Shown: positions 32,018 through 40,401 of the stretch, piece by piece
Layout of the letters: each line of letters begins with the position of its first letter
How positions within the stretch are numbered: the stretch's first letter is position 1
Source of the DNA: Pseudoduganella flava
GTDB lineage: Bacteria > Pseudomonadota > Gammaproteobacteria > Burkholderiales > Burkholderiaceae_D
DNA: 64,000 nt
Direction of reading: 5' to 3'
Assembly (NCBI RefSeq): GCF_007830495.1
Contig: NZ_VLKW01000012.1
Location: 1-64,000, forward strand
The notes under the pieces: generated by a model
The model's database searches: none
Seen by the model: only the letters and a program-made list of their open reading frames with translations
What the model was told of the DNA's origin: nothing
Made by a program: the position numbers and the translations under genes

Positions 32018-34942
32018 ATGCCATGCACAAATCCCCAAAATCCTGATTGCCCCAACTGCAACAAGTCCGGCCTGGCCATTCTCCCCGTGCGGTATGCAGT
32101 GGTCCCGCAGAACCTGAATGCGACACTGCCGGCTCCGCTGGGCAACAAGGTCACCGACGTCAAGCTGGCGCACCACAAGTACGCGCTGCGCACCTTGCGG
32201 CAGGGCTATATCTACGTCTTCCACGAAAAGCACCCGCGTGGCAGTCACATCAAGTGGGAGGTCTACAGCGTCAGTGCCGCAGGCACGGTCTGGAAGCAGC
32301 TGTCACCCGAGGCGATGAAGCCTGTCGTCGAAGAGCCGGCCTGCGCACGCAATGGTCACAACATTCCTGCTTCGGTCATTACCATCGAATCGCCGGAAAA
32401 GTGCAAGCGCGTGTGGATCGCATTTTCCGAGCACCCGTGGAGCAAGGAGACGTTTGCGGACTTCGCAAAGGACGCCAAGCTGCGCGACCGTCGCATGCAG
32501 ACATTCCTCCCCGCCACGTGGATCGCCGCTGGCGGCTACCGTCATGGGCTGCCCGCGACACGCGCGAACATCGAACAGGTTGTCGAGTACAAGCCGGACT
32601 TCAATGCTGAGGCTTTGAACGGCACGGTAGTGCCGAAGGTCAGCGAAGAAAACGGCACGCACAAGCAGCGGCCTCTAGAGACCACCACGACACGCTACCA
32701 GGCGATCTCCCGCAAGGGCCAAAGCGAGCCGCTGGCAAAGACGATGCAGCAGATCAGCCAGGACCCGAAAGGCAAGGACCACACACCGATCATGATCGCG
32801 TTGTGGGACTCCGTGGGCATCGCGCATGAACTCAACGGTTTCTACAACGAGGCCGCCGGCTGGGTCGAGAAGTACAACGCCGAGCGCGATCTGCAGGTGT
32901 CGGCGATGATGGCGCTCGAGGGCTTGAAGAACGCGCTGTCGAAGAAGGCCGCCGACGACACCGACGAATTCCAGAAGCGGGCGATCGAGAATTCGAGCTA
33001 CCAGGGCGACACCGCGCGACGGCGCGCCAATGCCGCCAAGCTGCCGCCGCAACAGCGTGCACACGAACTGGAAATCTGCGACATCATCGACGACTGGAAG
33101 CGGCGCAAAGTGCCGGCCACGCTGTACATGACGCAGCTGAACCATGCCAACCTGTTAAGCGAACCGGGCCGCAGCATCGAGATCGACAGGGTGAAGCAGG
33201 AAGCCAACGACATGCTCGCGCGGCGCGACAAGGCTGCCGTGCAGAATATCGAGAACGCGCGTGAAAATTCGTGGGAACGATACGAGGATCAGTTGGCGGG
33301 CGGCCCCGGCGGCAAGAAGCTCTACCAGGACTTCAAGGACAAATACGACAAATTCCTGGGCGCCGCAACGAAACTGATGAACGAGCGGGCAACCGACGTC
33401 GTCGCCTGGCTGGAATCGCGCTATCTGGTCAACGCCCTCACCGAGTTCCACGGCGCCAGCAGCGATGACGGCATTGCCTACGACACCCACGTCGGCATGG
33501 CCATCTTCGGCATCCAGGCATCCGAGGCGGGCCAGAAAAAGCTCGACGACTGGATCAAGGAGCTGAAGACCGCCGAACATAACCTGCTGTGGCGCGCCGT
33601 CGCGCTGAACCAGACCGAGGCGATGGCCGAACTGGATGGTTACCTGACCGAAGCCGGCAAGCATGCGGCACAAAAGACGCCGGCCGGATCGCTCGACGTG
33701 CTGACGACGATCTCGAAGTCGCTGAAGGCTGTCGTCGACACGTACAAGAAGGTGGCGAGCTTCAACAGCTCGAACACGGACGCCGCTTCGGACAAAGGCA
33801 GCAAGGCCTTCGGCATCAAGCTCAATCCCATCAATGCGCGCGGCATCGACCTGGTGGTGATGACGGCGGGCGACCGCATCTTCGGCCAGTTCCGCATCTA
33901 TGGATTGGCCGACTATGCCAGCGAAAAGATGATCCAGCACCTGTTCAGCATACGCGCGCTGCTGACGCCTGGCGATTCGCTCAAGCTGCTCGAGGCTCAG
34001 GTCGCAAACGGCGCGGCAGTCAGGGCGCAGACGCTGCAAATGATACGTAGCGCACAAGGCGGCTCGCTGAGTGCGGCGACGGAGTTGAAGACCAAGCAGG
34101 CAGAGGCCCTGCGCAAGACGTGGAAGGAATTCAACGACACCAACGCCAAGGCGGCGAACTCCATGCGCGATGCGCGGCTGGCATTGCTCATCATGCTGAT
34201 CGAGGGTGTGAACTTCAGCAAGCTGCTGAACGACTGCCTGACCAAGAACGACAAGAAGAGCTGGTTCTCGCTGGCGGCGTCGGGCATGACGGTGACGAGT
34301 GCGCTGTACGATATGGCGTCAGTTCCCGCCAAGGCATTGGCGAAAGGTGGCGGCGACAGCTGGTCGTATCAGCGGCTGAAGCTCATCGGCGGCACGTTAA
34401 GCACTTTGGCGGCGGGCTTGACGGCGTACATTGATGTCAATGAAGCAGAGAAGAAAGGCGCGCAAGGCCAGCGGTTCGTGTCGATGCTCTATCTGGCTAA
34501 AGCCTTCATTGGGGGAGGCGGAGCCGCATTGACCTTCGCAACCACATTCACGTATTCGGCACCAGTCATCGGACGGCTTCTGAAAGCTCCGGCTATCAGC
34601 TCAGCAGCCCGAGTTGCCGGTGGTCGCGCTGCCGCGATTATCGCGGCGCGCATCTTGTTCATGTCAGTGGGCGCGTGGGTCACCGTTCTCACGTTTGGCT
34701 TACAGGTTCTGATCTGGATCTTCTCCAAAGACGAACTGCAGATCTGGTGCGCGAGATGCCCATTCGGAGTGGATCGCAATACCGAGGGGCATTTCAAGTC
34801 TGCCAAGGAACAGACAAAGGCGTTCGAGGACGTATTGATCGGAATGGGCATGGCACCCGAAAAAGCGGCCAAGGGCCCAACCTCTGAAGAGCTTGCGGCT
34901 CAACCTCGTCCCAGCGTCGAGGAAATGATGATGTACGACTGA
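32018..34942 (+). CDS. T6SS effector, VasX / BTH_I2691-type pore-forming toxin
   Basis: A 974-residue protein. The N terminus (MPCTNPQNPDCPNCNKSGLA, then ILPVRYAVVP and LRTLRQGYIYVFHE) matches the VasX N-terminal region of this effector family. The middle is long, charged and helical. Hydrophobic segments cluster near the C terminus (about 715-735, 830-860 and 890-920), as in VasX, which acts on target membranes in a colicin-like way. There is no Sec signal, consistent with T6SS delivery via VgrG. The tail ends EEMMMYD. Downstream lie two membrane proteins that are likely immunity proteins. The convergent vgrG and DUF4123 genes point towards this cassette. Confidence 0.88.
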   Translation: MPCTNPQNPDCPNCNKSGLAILPVRYAVVPQNLNATLPAPLGNKVTDVKLAHHKYALRTLRQGYIYVFHEKHPRGSHIKWEVYSVSAAGTVWKQLSPEAMKPVVEEPACARNGHNIPASVITIESPEKCKRVWIAFSEHPWSKETFADFAKDAKLRDRRMQTFLPATWIAAGGYRHGLPATRANIEQVVEYKPDFNAEALNGTVVPKVSEENGTHKQRPLETTTTRYQAISRKGQSEPLAKTMQQISQDPKGKDHTPIMIALWDSVGIAHELNGFYNEAAGWVEKYNAERDLQVSAMMALEGLKNALSKKAADDTDEFQKRAIENSSYQGDTARRRANAAKLPPQQRAHELEICDIIDDWKRRKVPATLYMTQLNHANLLSEPGRSIEIDRVKQEANDMLARRDKAAVQNIENARENSWERYEDQLAGGPGGKKLYQDFKDKYDKFLGAATKLMNERATDVVAWLESRYLVNALTEFHGASSDDGIAYDTHVGMAIFGIQASEAGQKKLDDWIKELKTAEHNLLWRAVALNQTEAMAELDGYLTEAGKHAAQKTPAGSLDVLTTISKSLKAVVDTYKKVASFNSSNTDAASDKGSKAFGIKLNPINARGIDLVVMTAGDRIFGQFRIYGLADYASEKMIQHLFSIRALLTPGDSLKLLEAQVANGAAVRAQTLQMIRSAQGGSLSAATELKTKQAEALRKTWKEFNDTNAKAANSMRDARLALLIMLIEGVNFSKLLNDCLTKNDKKSWFSLAASGMTVTSALYDMASVPAKALAKGGGDSWSYQRLKLIGGTLSTLAAGLTAYIDVNEAEKKGAQGQRFVSMLYLAKAFIGGGGAALTFATTFTYSAPVIGRLLKAPAISSAARVAGGRAAAIIAARILFMSVGAWVTVLTFGLQVLIWIFSKDELQIWCARCPFGVDRNTEGHFKSAKEQTKAFEDVLIGMGMAPEKAAKGPTSEELAAQPRPSVEEMMMYD

Positions 34943-34954
34943 TAAGGGCTGACG

Positions 34955-35698
34955 ATGACGGAGTTTATCAACCATCCACGTGGCGAAGGTCTTGTAAAGA
35001 TCAGCGGAGTGATATCCCACTATCGCGTGAGCCGCGACACTGCCAGCTTTTTCTTCACCCAGTCGGATCAAAGCAAGTTTGGCGCGATCGCGGTCGCCGC
35101 ATCGCTCGCAGGCCTCGGCGGCCAGGCAATGGCTACCGCGGCCAACGCCACCTCGCTTGAAGAAGAGGCAGATTTCGTGCAGTTCCGTATCGATGGCGTC
35201 GAACTGAAGGGCTGGCTCTGGCGCAGTCCATTCAAAGAAGGTGATATCGTCGATGTGGCGGCGGAGTGGCGCGACGATCATTATGAGGTTTTCGGCGTCG
35301 TTCGGCCTGCGGACCGCACCATCGCTCTGTATCCACACTGCACGCGCGGCAGAAGGACGCATGTCAAGAACGCGATCAAGTGGTGGATTTATGTTTCCGT
35401 GTTCTTCGATGTCGGAATCGTTGCGCTCTCGGGCGTCATGAGTACGCCGATCATCGAATATTGGACTGGCGCCTTCGAGGATGGAGGAGGATGGGTGATC
35501 GGCGGCATCCACGTCGTGATCGCCATCGCTGTTTATTCCATGACCAAACAGTGGATGCCGTTCGTCAGGGTGGCCGAAAAAGTATTCCAGACTCTTGGGC
35601 TGCCGAACCCGGCCGGCGTCGACCTGGTCAAATCGTCGAAAGGCAAGCACAAGCCGGATGACAGCTTCGAATATGGCGCCATGTTTTTCCGGTACTAG
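34955..35698 (+). CDS. Probable T6SS immunity membrane protein, copy 1
   Basis: A 247-residue protein starting 12 bp after the toxin gene. The N-terminal ~140 residues are soluble (RVSRDTASFFFTQSDQSKFG, VELKGWLWRSPFKEGD). Two transmembrane segments follow: WWIYVSVFFDVGIVALSGVM and WVIGGIHVVIAIAVY. The C-terminal tail is cytoplasmic-like and ends YGAMFFRY. V. cholerae VasX is neutralised by a membrane protein of similar size (TsiV2, 246 residues) encoded directly after it. That context, not sequence similarity that I can show, is why I call it immunity. Some databases name such proteins putative T6SS effectors. Confidence 0.78.
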   Translation: MTEFINHPRGEGLVKISGVISHYRVSRDTASFFFTQSDQSKFGAIAVAASLAGLGGQAMATAANATSLEEEADFVQFRIDGVELKGWLWRSPFKEGDIVDVAAEWRDDHYEVFGVVRPADRTIALYPHCTRGRRTHVKNAIKWWIYVSVFFDVGIVALSGVMSTPIIEYWTGAFEDGGGWVIGGIHVVIAIAVYSMTKQWMPFVRVAEKVFQTLGLPNPAGVDLVKSSKGKHKPDDSFEYGAMFFRY

Positions 35699-35710
35699 GG
35701 TCGCGCGGCG

Positions 35711-36454
35711 GTGACTACCTTTATTGCGTCTCCCGCAGCAGATAGCCCGGTACGCTTATCGGGCACGATACGTCACTATCGCGTGACCCGGGACACTGCC
35801 AGCTTTTTCTTCACCCAGTCGGATCAAAGCAAGTTTGGCGCGATCGCGGTCGCCGCGTCGCTTGCCGGCCTCGGCGGCCAGGCAATGGCCACCGCGGCCA
35901 ACGCCACCTCGCTTGAAGAAGAGGCAGATTTCGTGCAGTTCCGTATCGATGGCGTCGAACTGAAGGGCTGGCTCTGGCGCAGTCCGTTCAAAGAAGGTGA
36001 TGTCGTCGATGTGGCGGCGGAGTGGCGCGACGATCATTATGAAGTTCTCGGTGTGGTGCGACTCGCGGACCGCACCATCGCTCTGTATCCACACTGCACG
36101 CGCGGCAGAAGGACGCATGTCAAGAATGCGATGAAGTGGTGGTTCTACGTTTCCCTATTCTTCGATATTGGAATGGTCGCCCTGTCAGCCATGCTGAACA
36201 CCCCGGTCGTCGAATACTGGACCGGCGCCTTCGAAGACGGCTTTGGCTGGTTCATGGGCGGCATGCACGTGGTGATCGCCATCGCAGTCTACTCAATGAC
36301 GAAACAGTGGATGCCCTTCGTCCGGGTGGCCGAAAAAGTATTCCAGACCCTCGGGCTGCCCAATCCCGCCGGTGTCGACCTGGTCAAGTGGTCGAAAGGC
36401 AAGCACAAGCCGGAAGACAGCTTCGAATATGGCGCAATGTTTTTCCGGTACTAG
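35711..36454 (+). CDS. Probable T6SS immunity membrane protein, copy 2
   Basis: A 247-residue paralogue of the preceding gene, starting at GTG 35711, exactly 756 bp after copy 1. The central part (about residues 25-145) is almost identical in DNA as well as protein, while the first ~20 residues (TTFIASPAADSPVRLSGTIR) and the transmembrane region (WWFYVSLFFDIGMVALSAML) have diverged. That mosaic points to recent duplication or gene conversion, with the divergent parts possibly under selection. It ends with the same KVFQTLGLPNPAGVDLVK and YGAMFFRY segments. Confidence 0.78.
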   Translation: MTTFIASPAADSPVRLSGTIRHYRVTRDTASFFFTQSDQSKFGAIAVAASLAGLGGQAMATAANATSLEEEADFVQFRIDGVELKGWLWRSPFKEGDVVDVAAEWRDDHYEVLGVVRLADRTIALYPHCTRGRRTHVKNAMKWWFYVSLFFDIGMVALSAMLNTPVVEYWTGAFEDGFGWFMGGMHVVIAIAVYSMTKQWMPFVRVAEKVFQTLGLPNPAGVDLVKWSKGKHKPEDSFEYGAMFFRY

Positions 36455-36466
36455 GATCGCGCGACG

Positions 36467-36570
36467 GTGACGTCCTTTGTTGGCTATCTCGCAGTCGATA
36501 GCCCGGTACGCCTGTCGGGCACGATACGCAACTATCGCGCATTGCGCGGCAACGCAAGTTTCGTCTTCAC
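36467..36570 (+). pseudogene. Truncated third immunity-gene copy
   Basis: It begins at GTG 36467, again exactly 756 bp after copy 2, with the same TACTAGG...GCGCG junction upstream. The first ~35 codons (TSFVGYLAVDSPVRLSGTIR, then NASFVFT) align with copies 1 and 2. Similarity stops at 36570, and from 36572 the sequence is the 3' end of the DUF4123 gene read backwards. The frame continues without homology. I call it a remnant cut by a deletion or inversion. Confidence 0.75.
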
Positions 36571-36571
36571 G

Positions 36572-37546
36572 TTACGGCCGGCCCAGATACGCCGCCAGCT
36601 CGTCCACCGGCACACCAGTTACTTCCTCGATCGCGCCGCCATAGAAGTCCCCCTGCGCCGTCAGCTTCCACACGAGGAGCAGCCGCTCGTCGGTATGGAA
36701 CTCGGGCCCCAGCGCCAGCGCATGCCGGGCGAACAGTACGCGGTCCTGGGCGTCGACGATGCCGTGACGCGTCGCGTGCTTCAGTGCCGCGAAAACAGGA
36801 CGCGGGTCAAAGCCATCGTCCGGCACATCGACGCCGACGGCAGCGCGCGCCGAACGCTCGGCCAGCCATGCCGCGTGCAAGGTCGCGTAGTCGTCCACTT
36901 GCGCCCATTGCTCCGCCGTCAGCACGAGCCTTCCTGGCGCCTCAGTGTGGGCGGCGCCGCCGTCCGCCATCTCCTGGCGCTTGAGCTGCTGCGTCCGGCC
37001 AAAGGCGAGCAGCGTTTGCGCCGGCCCCAACAGGGTCCGTTTTTGTTGCGCGCCGAGGGACAGCCATAGCCATTCGCGCACGCCAGGGTCATGGAATCGC
37101 AGCAGCTTGTGCAAGGCGCCGTGCACGTGCAGGTAGCAGTTGCCGGCCCAGTGCTGTGCGAGCACTGCGGCCTCGCCGGACGTCCTGATCCACCCGCATA
37201 CACGCTGCCCCTGGGCGGCCTCCAGGCTAGGCAGGTCCCACGCCTGCCAAGCCATCCGCACGCTATGTCCGAACAGGTCCGCGTCGGCCGAGCGGTCCAG
37301 GTGCAGCGGCACGAGGTACGGGGCGAACTGCGGTTCGAAACGCGGGTGCGCGATCGGAACCCGCACACGCCGTTCCTCCACCAGCCCGCTGCCGTCGAAA
37401 GGATCGCCCTGGGCGGGATCGACCCACAGCAGGCACGCATCTTCCGCCGCTTCATGAAAATAGCGATGCAGCGCCTGCAGATGCGACGTCCACGGCGCGT
37501 CGAGCGCCGGGTAGTCTGGCTCTTCGATCGATAAATCAGCCATCAC
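36572..37546 (-). CDS. DUF4123 protein, T6SS effector adaptor/chaperone
   Basis: A 324-residue protein with the DUF4123 pattern near the N terminus (LHRYFHEAAEDACLLWVDPA, APYLVPL, WIRTSGEAAVLAQHW). DUF4123 proteins load specific effectors onto VgrG tips. It overlaps the end of vgrG by four bases (ATGA-type) and must be translated with it. In most loci the effector gene follows on the same strand; here the toxin cassette is convergent and the adaptor's TAA stop sits directly at the junction with the truncated immunity copy. Its own last residues may therefore have been changed by the rearrangement. Confidence 0.85.
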   Translation of the reverse strand: MMADLSIEEPDYPALDAPWTSHLQALHRYFHEAAEDACLLWVDPAQGDPFDGSGLVEERRVRVPIAHPRFEPQFAPYLVPLHLDRSADADLFGHSVRMAWQAWDLPSLEAAQGQRVCGWIRTSGEAAVLAQHWAGNCYLHVHGALHKLLRFHDPGVREWLWLSLGAQQKRTLLGPAQTLLAFGRTQQLKRQEMADGGAAHTEAPGRLVLTAEQWAQVDDYATLHAAWLAERSARAAVGVDVPDDGFDPRPVFAALKHATRHGIVDAQDRVLFARHALALGPEFHTDERLLLVWKLTAQGDFYGGAIEEVTGVPVDELAAYLGRP

Positions 37547-40338
37547 AGCGTTTGCGCTCCGGCTTGCGCGGCGCTCGCATCCTTCGTCGCTTGCTCGCAG
37601 CCCTTGATCGATCCCTTCGGCAACTCAAGCGACGAACTCGAACTCGCCGGCCCCGTCAACTCCTTCATACTGGCCTTGAACGCCATCGTCCCCGGCCCAT
37701 GAATCATGATGTTCCCGCCCTCGAGCTTCAGATAAGCCCCCTGCGCTGTCAACGTCACGTGTTCCTTCGCCGCGACCGACACGGTCTTCGTCACGCTGGC
37801 CACGGTCACGAGCTTGTCGGCCATGACGCGCACCGCATCCGACTGCGCTTGCACACTGACCTTGCCGCTCGCCGCATGCAGGCGGATGCCGGTTTCCTGG
37901 TTCGGCTTCGTGGCCGAGTCAGCCTTGCCCGTCGTGTACAGGCTCATGCCGTCCTTCACCTGGTGCAGCGCGTTGGCTTGCGCGGCGAGGTTGATGTCCT
38001 GGCCTGCCGTGATGCTGGTGGTGGCGCCGGACGTCAGGACCGCGCTGGCCGGCGTCGTCACCGCGATACCTGCGGGGCTCGACACCTGCAGTTGCGGCTC
38101 GCTGTACGCGGTGGCCTTGCCTTGCCCGCCCTCTTCCGCGGCGGCGCCGTCGCTCGATGCTTCCAGCACTTCGCCTGCCTTCGTCAGCTGCGCGGCGGCC
38201 GGCAGCTTCGCGGCTTCCGGCTCGCCCTTCAACTTGGCGTTCTGCTGTTGCGCGACGGTTGCCAGCGACTGCAGCAGCGCGGCGCTGTCGGTGATCTGCG
38301 CCGCCGCTTCGCCGGCATCGAGCTGGTGGCCGGTGCCGCCTTGCCGTCCGTGTGTCGACAGCAGCAGGCCCTGGCCAGCGCGCAGTGCGGCGCCGTGGGC
38401 CGTCTTCAGTTCGGCGCCGTAGCCGGCCGTGGCCAGGCGCTGGTTGTCCGTCTGGTGGCGCAGGTGGCCCAGGTTCAGTTCATCCGTTCCCTCGTGCGCG
38501 TTGGCGTGGCGTTGCAGCGCCACGCGCGGCTCGGCGGGTGTGTCGTCGAACACCAGCTGGCTGTAGGCGCCGGTGCCGTTCTGGCTCGCCTGCAGCGCCT
38601 GCGATTTGAAGCCGGACAGCACTGCCGCGTGCGCGTGGTTGCCGGACTCGCCAGGGAACCACGCGGGCGCGTTGCCCGTCGCGTTGCCGGCGCCGGCGTT
38701 AACGCGGTTGTGCTGTGCGTCCGTTTCACCACCGCCGTTGTACAGGCTGCCGATGACGACCGGGCGGTCGATGTCGCCGTCGATGAAGTCGATCAGCACT
38801 TCGCTGCCGACGCGCGGCACGGCGACCGCGCCCCAGTTGGCGCCGGCCACCGGGGCCATCGGCGTGGCGATGCGTACCCACGTGCCGCTGCTGTCGTCCG
38901 CCGGCGCGCCGACGTGGCCATCGGGTACCGGATGGGTGAGGCGGCTGTGGCTTTGGTCGCCGCGCTGCCAGTGGAACTGCACCTTGATGCGGTGGTCGCG
39001 GTCCGTATGGATCACCGCGCCCGGCGGGCCGACCACGATCGCGGTCTGCTGGCCCGAGATCGTCGGCTTCGGGCGCAGCACCAGGCCATGGCCGTCGGCG
39101 TCGAAGCTGCGGTAAGGCACGCTGCTGCGGATCGCATCGATGCGGTTGCGGTACAGCGGGCGCTCGGCGATACCGCTGCCGGCAGCATGCAGGCTGCCGC
39201 CTTGTTCGCGCTCGATCAGCGCGGCCAGCGGATTCGCGCCCAAGGTGCGGGTGGCGTCTTTCACCTGCGCGCTCAGGTTGTTGTGCGCGAGGTGCAGCAC
39301 GCGCAGCACGACGAAGGTGTCTTCCGCTGCCGCGTGATCGGTGAGCGTGAACGTGGTGCCCGGGACGAGCGTGCGGACGGTGCCGGCGCCCGTGAAGATC
39401 TCGCGGCTGGCGCGCAGTGCCTCCAGCTGGCGGTCGGCGATGCGCTGGCCGTGCTCGCGCGACGTGTAGGCATAGGCGCCCGGCGTATCGCGCAGCAGAG
39501 GGCCATCGCTGTCGGCCGCCGAGACGCGGCGCATATTGGTGCCGCGGTAGTCCCAGCTGTCCATGTCCAGGCCGCCCGCCGTCATGCGTGCCTCGCAGCG
39601 CCAGCGGTCCATGCTGTCTTCCTTCATCACCGCGCCCGGCTGGGTGAAGCGGACGACCGGCTGCACGTTCGGCTGGAACGTGCCGTTATGGTCGGCGATC
39701 ACCAGCGTGTGGCTGCCCAGCCCGGGGCTGCCGGCATCGCCGCTGTGCTCGAAGTAGTAGAACAGGCCCTCCTCGCGCATCAGCCGCTCGGCGAACGCGC
39801 GGTTCGATTCCTGGTACTGGCACGTCAGCGAACGTTTCGGATACAGGTCGCGGTCGGCGATGTCGTAGCGCCATTGCGGCACCAGCTTGCCGGGGTTTTG
39901 CCAGCCGCCGAACAGCGCATCGAGGATGTCGAATACCGTCTTGTCCTGAAAGACCCGGCTGTCGCGGCCCAGGTCCATGAACGCATACCATGGGCCGATC
40001 GTCAGTTCGTAGCGGGCAAGGCCACCGTCCGCACCAAGCAGCCGCGCCGCCGTCACGTGGCCATGGAACGGCCGCGGTGCGCCGGCCGTCGCGGTCAGCA
40101 GTTCCACCAGCACCGGTTGGCCCAGCAGCGATTTCAGTGCGATGTCCGCATCGGTGGACAAGGCCGTCAACGTCAGCTCGTAGGGCCGGCTGACGCCTTC
40201 CTCCGCGCGCACGCATTCGGGGATCAGCCGGGGGCCGAGCGGGGTGGTGAGTTGCAAAATACGAGTATCCTGCCGCAGCAGCAGGTCGGTCAGCGCAAGC
40301 ATGTCAGTACTCAGGGCGGCGGTTGTGGCTATTGCCAA
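37543..40338 (-). CDS. vgrG: T6SS tip protein VgrG with DUF2345 extension
   Basis: A 931-residue VgrG. Residues ~15-480 are the gp27-like part (RILQLTTPLGPRLIPECVRA, QYQESNRAFAERLMREEGLFYYFEH). The gp5-like OB domain follows (VVGPPGAVIHTDRDHRIKVQ, WGAVAVPRVGSEVLIDFIDG, DRPVVIGSLYNG). A DUF2345-type beta-helix lies at about 690-890 (GIRLHAASGKVSVQAQSD, MIHGPGTMAFKA). It forms the puncturing tip of the T6SS spike. The start is either TTG 40338 (GGTGG upstream) or ATG 40302. It is followed by the DUF4123 gene with a 4-bp overlap; no sheath or membrane-complex genes are in the window, so this is an orphan vgrG island. Confidence 0.95.
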   Translation of the reverse strand: MAIATTAALSTDMLALTDLLLRQDTRILQLTTPLGPRLIPECVRAEEGVSRPYELTLTALSTDADIALKSLLGQPVLVELLTATAGAPRPFHGHVTAARLLGADGGLARYELTIGPWYAFMDLGRDSRVFQDKTVFDILDALFGGWQNPGKLVPQWRYDIADRDLYPKRSLTCQYQESNRAFAERLMREEGLFYYFEHSGDAGSPGLGSHTLVIADHNGTFQPNVQPVVRFTQPGAVMKEDSMDRWRCEARMTAGGLDMDSWDYRGTNMRRVSAADSDGPLLRDTPGAYAYTSREHGQRIADRQLEALRASREIFTGAGTVRTLVPGTTFTLTDHAAAEDTFVVLRVLHLAHNNLSAQVKDATRTLGANPLAALIEREQGGSLHAAGSGIAERPLYRNRIDAIRSSVPYRSFDADGHGLVLRPKPTISGQQTAIVVGPPGAVIHTDRDHRIKVQFHWQRGDQSHSRLTHPVPDGHVGAPADDSSGTWVRIATPMAPVAGANWGAVAVPRVGSEVLIDFIDGDIDRPVVIGSLYNGGGETDAQHNRVNAGAGNATGNAPAWFPGESGNHAHAAVLSGFKSQALQASQNGTGAYSQLVFDDTPAEPRVALQRHANAHEGTDELNLGHLRHQTDNQRLATAGYGAELKTAHGAALRAGQGLLLSTHGRQGGTGHQLDAGEAAAQITDSAALLQSLATVAQQQNAKLKGEPEAAKLPAAAQLTKAGEVLEASSDGAAAEEGGQGKATAYSEPQLQVSSPAGIAVTTPASAVLTSGATTSITAGQDINLAAQANALHQVKDGMSLYTTGKADSATKPNQETGIRLHAASGKVSVQAQSDAVRVMADKLVTVASVTKTVSVAAKEHVTLTAQGAYLKLEGGNIMIHGPGTMAFKASMKELTGPASSSSSLELPKGSIKGCEQATKDASAAQAGAQTL

Positions 40339-40401
40339 ATTACCACCATTTTACTCTTCATTTGCGAGAAATGGTGAAATCAGGCAACAGTGCGCGCTGC
40401 C

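Larger units (their letters stand above)
34955..36570 (+). repeat. 756-bp tandem repeat of the immunity gene (2.1 copies)
   Basis: Starts at 34955, 35711 and 36467 are spaced by exactly 756 bp. Units 1 and 2 are complete, and unit 3 is cut after 104 bp. The highest identity is at 35038-35390 against 35794-36146. Confidence 0.85.
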
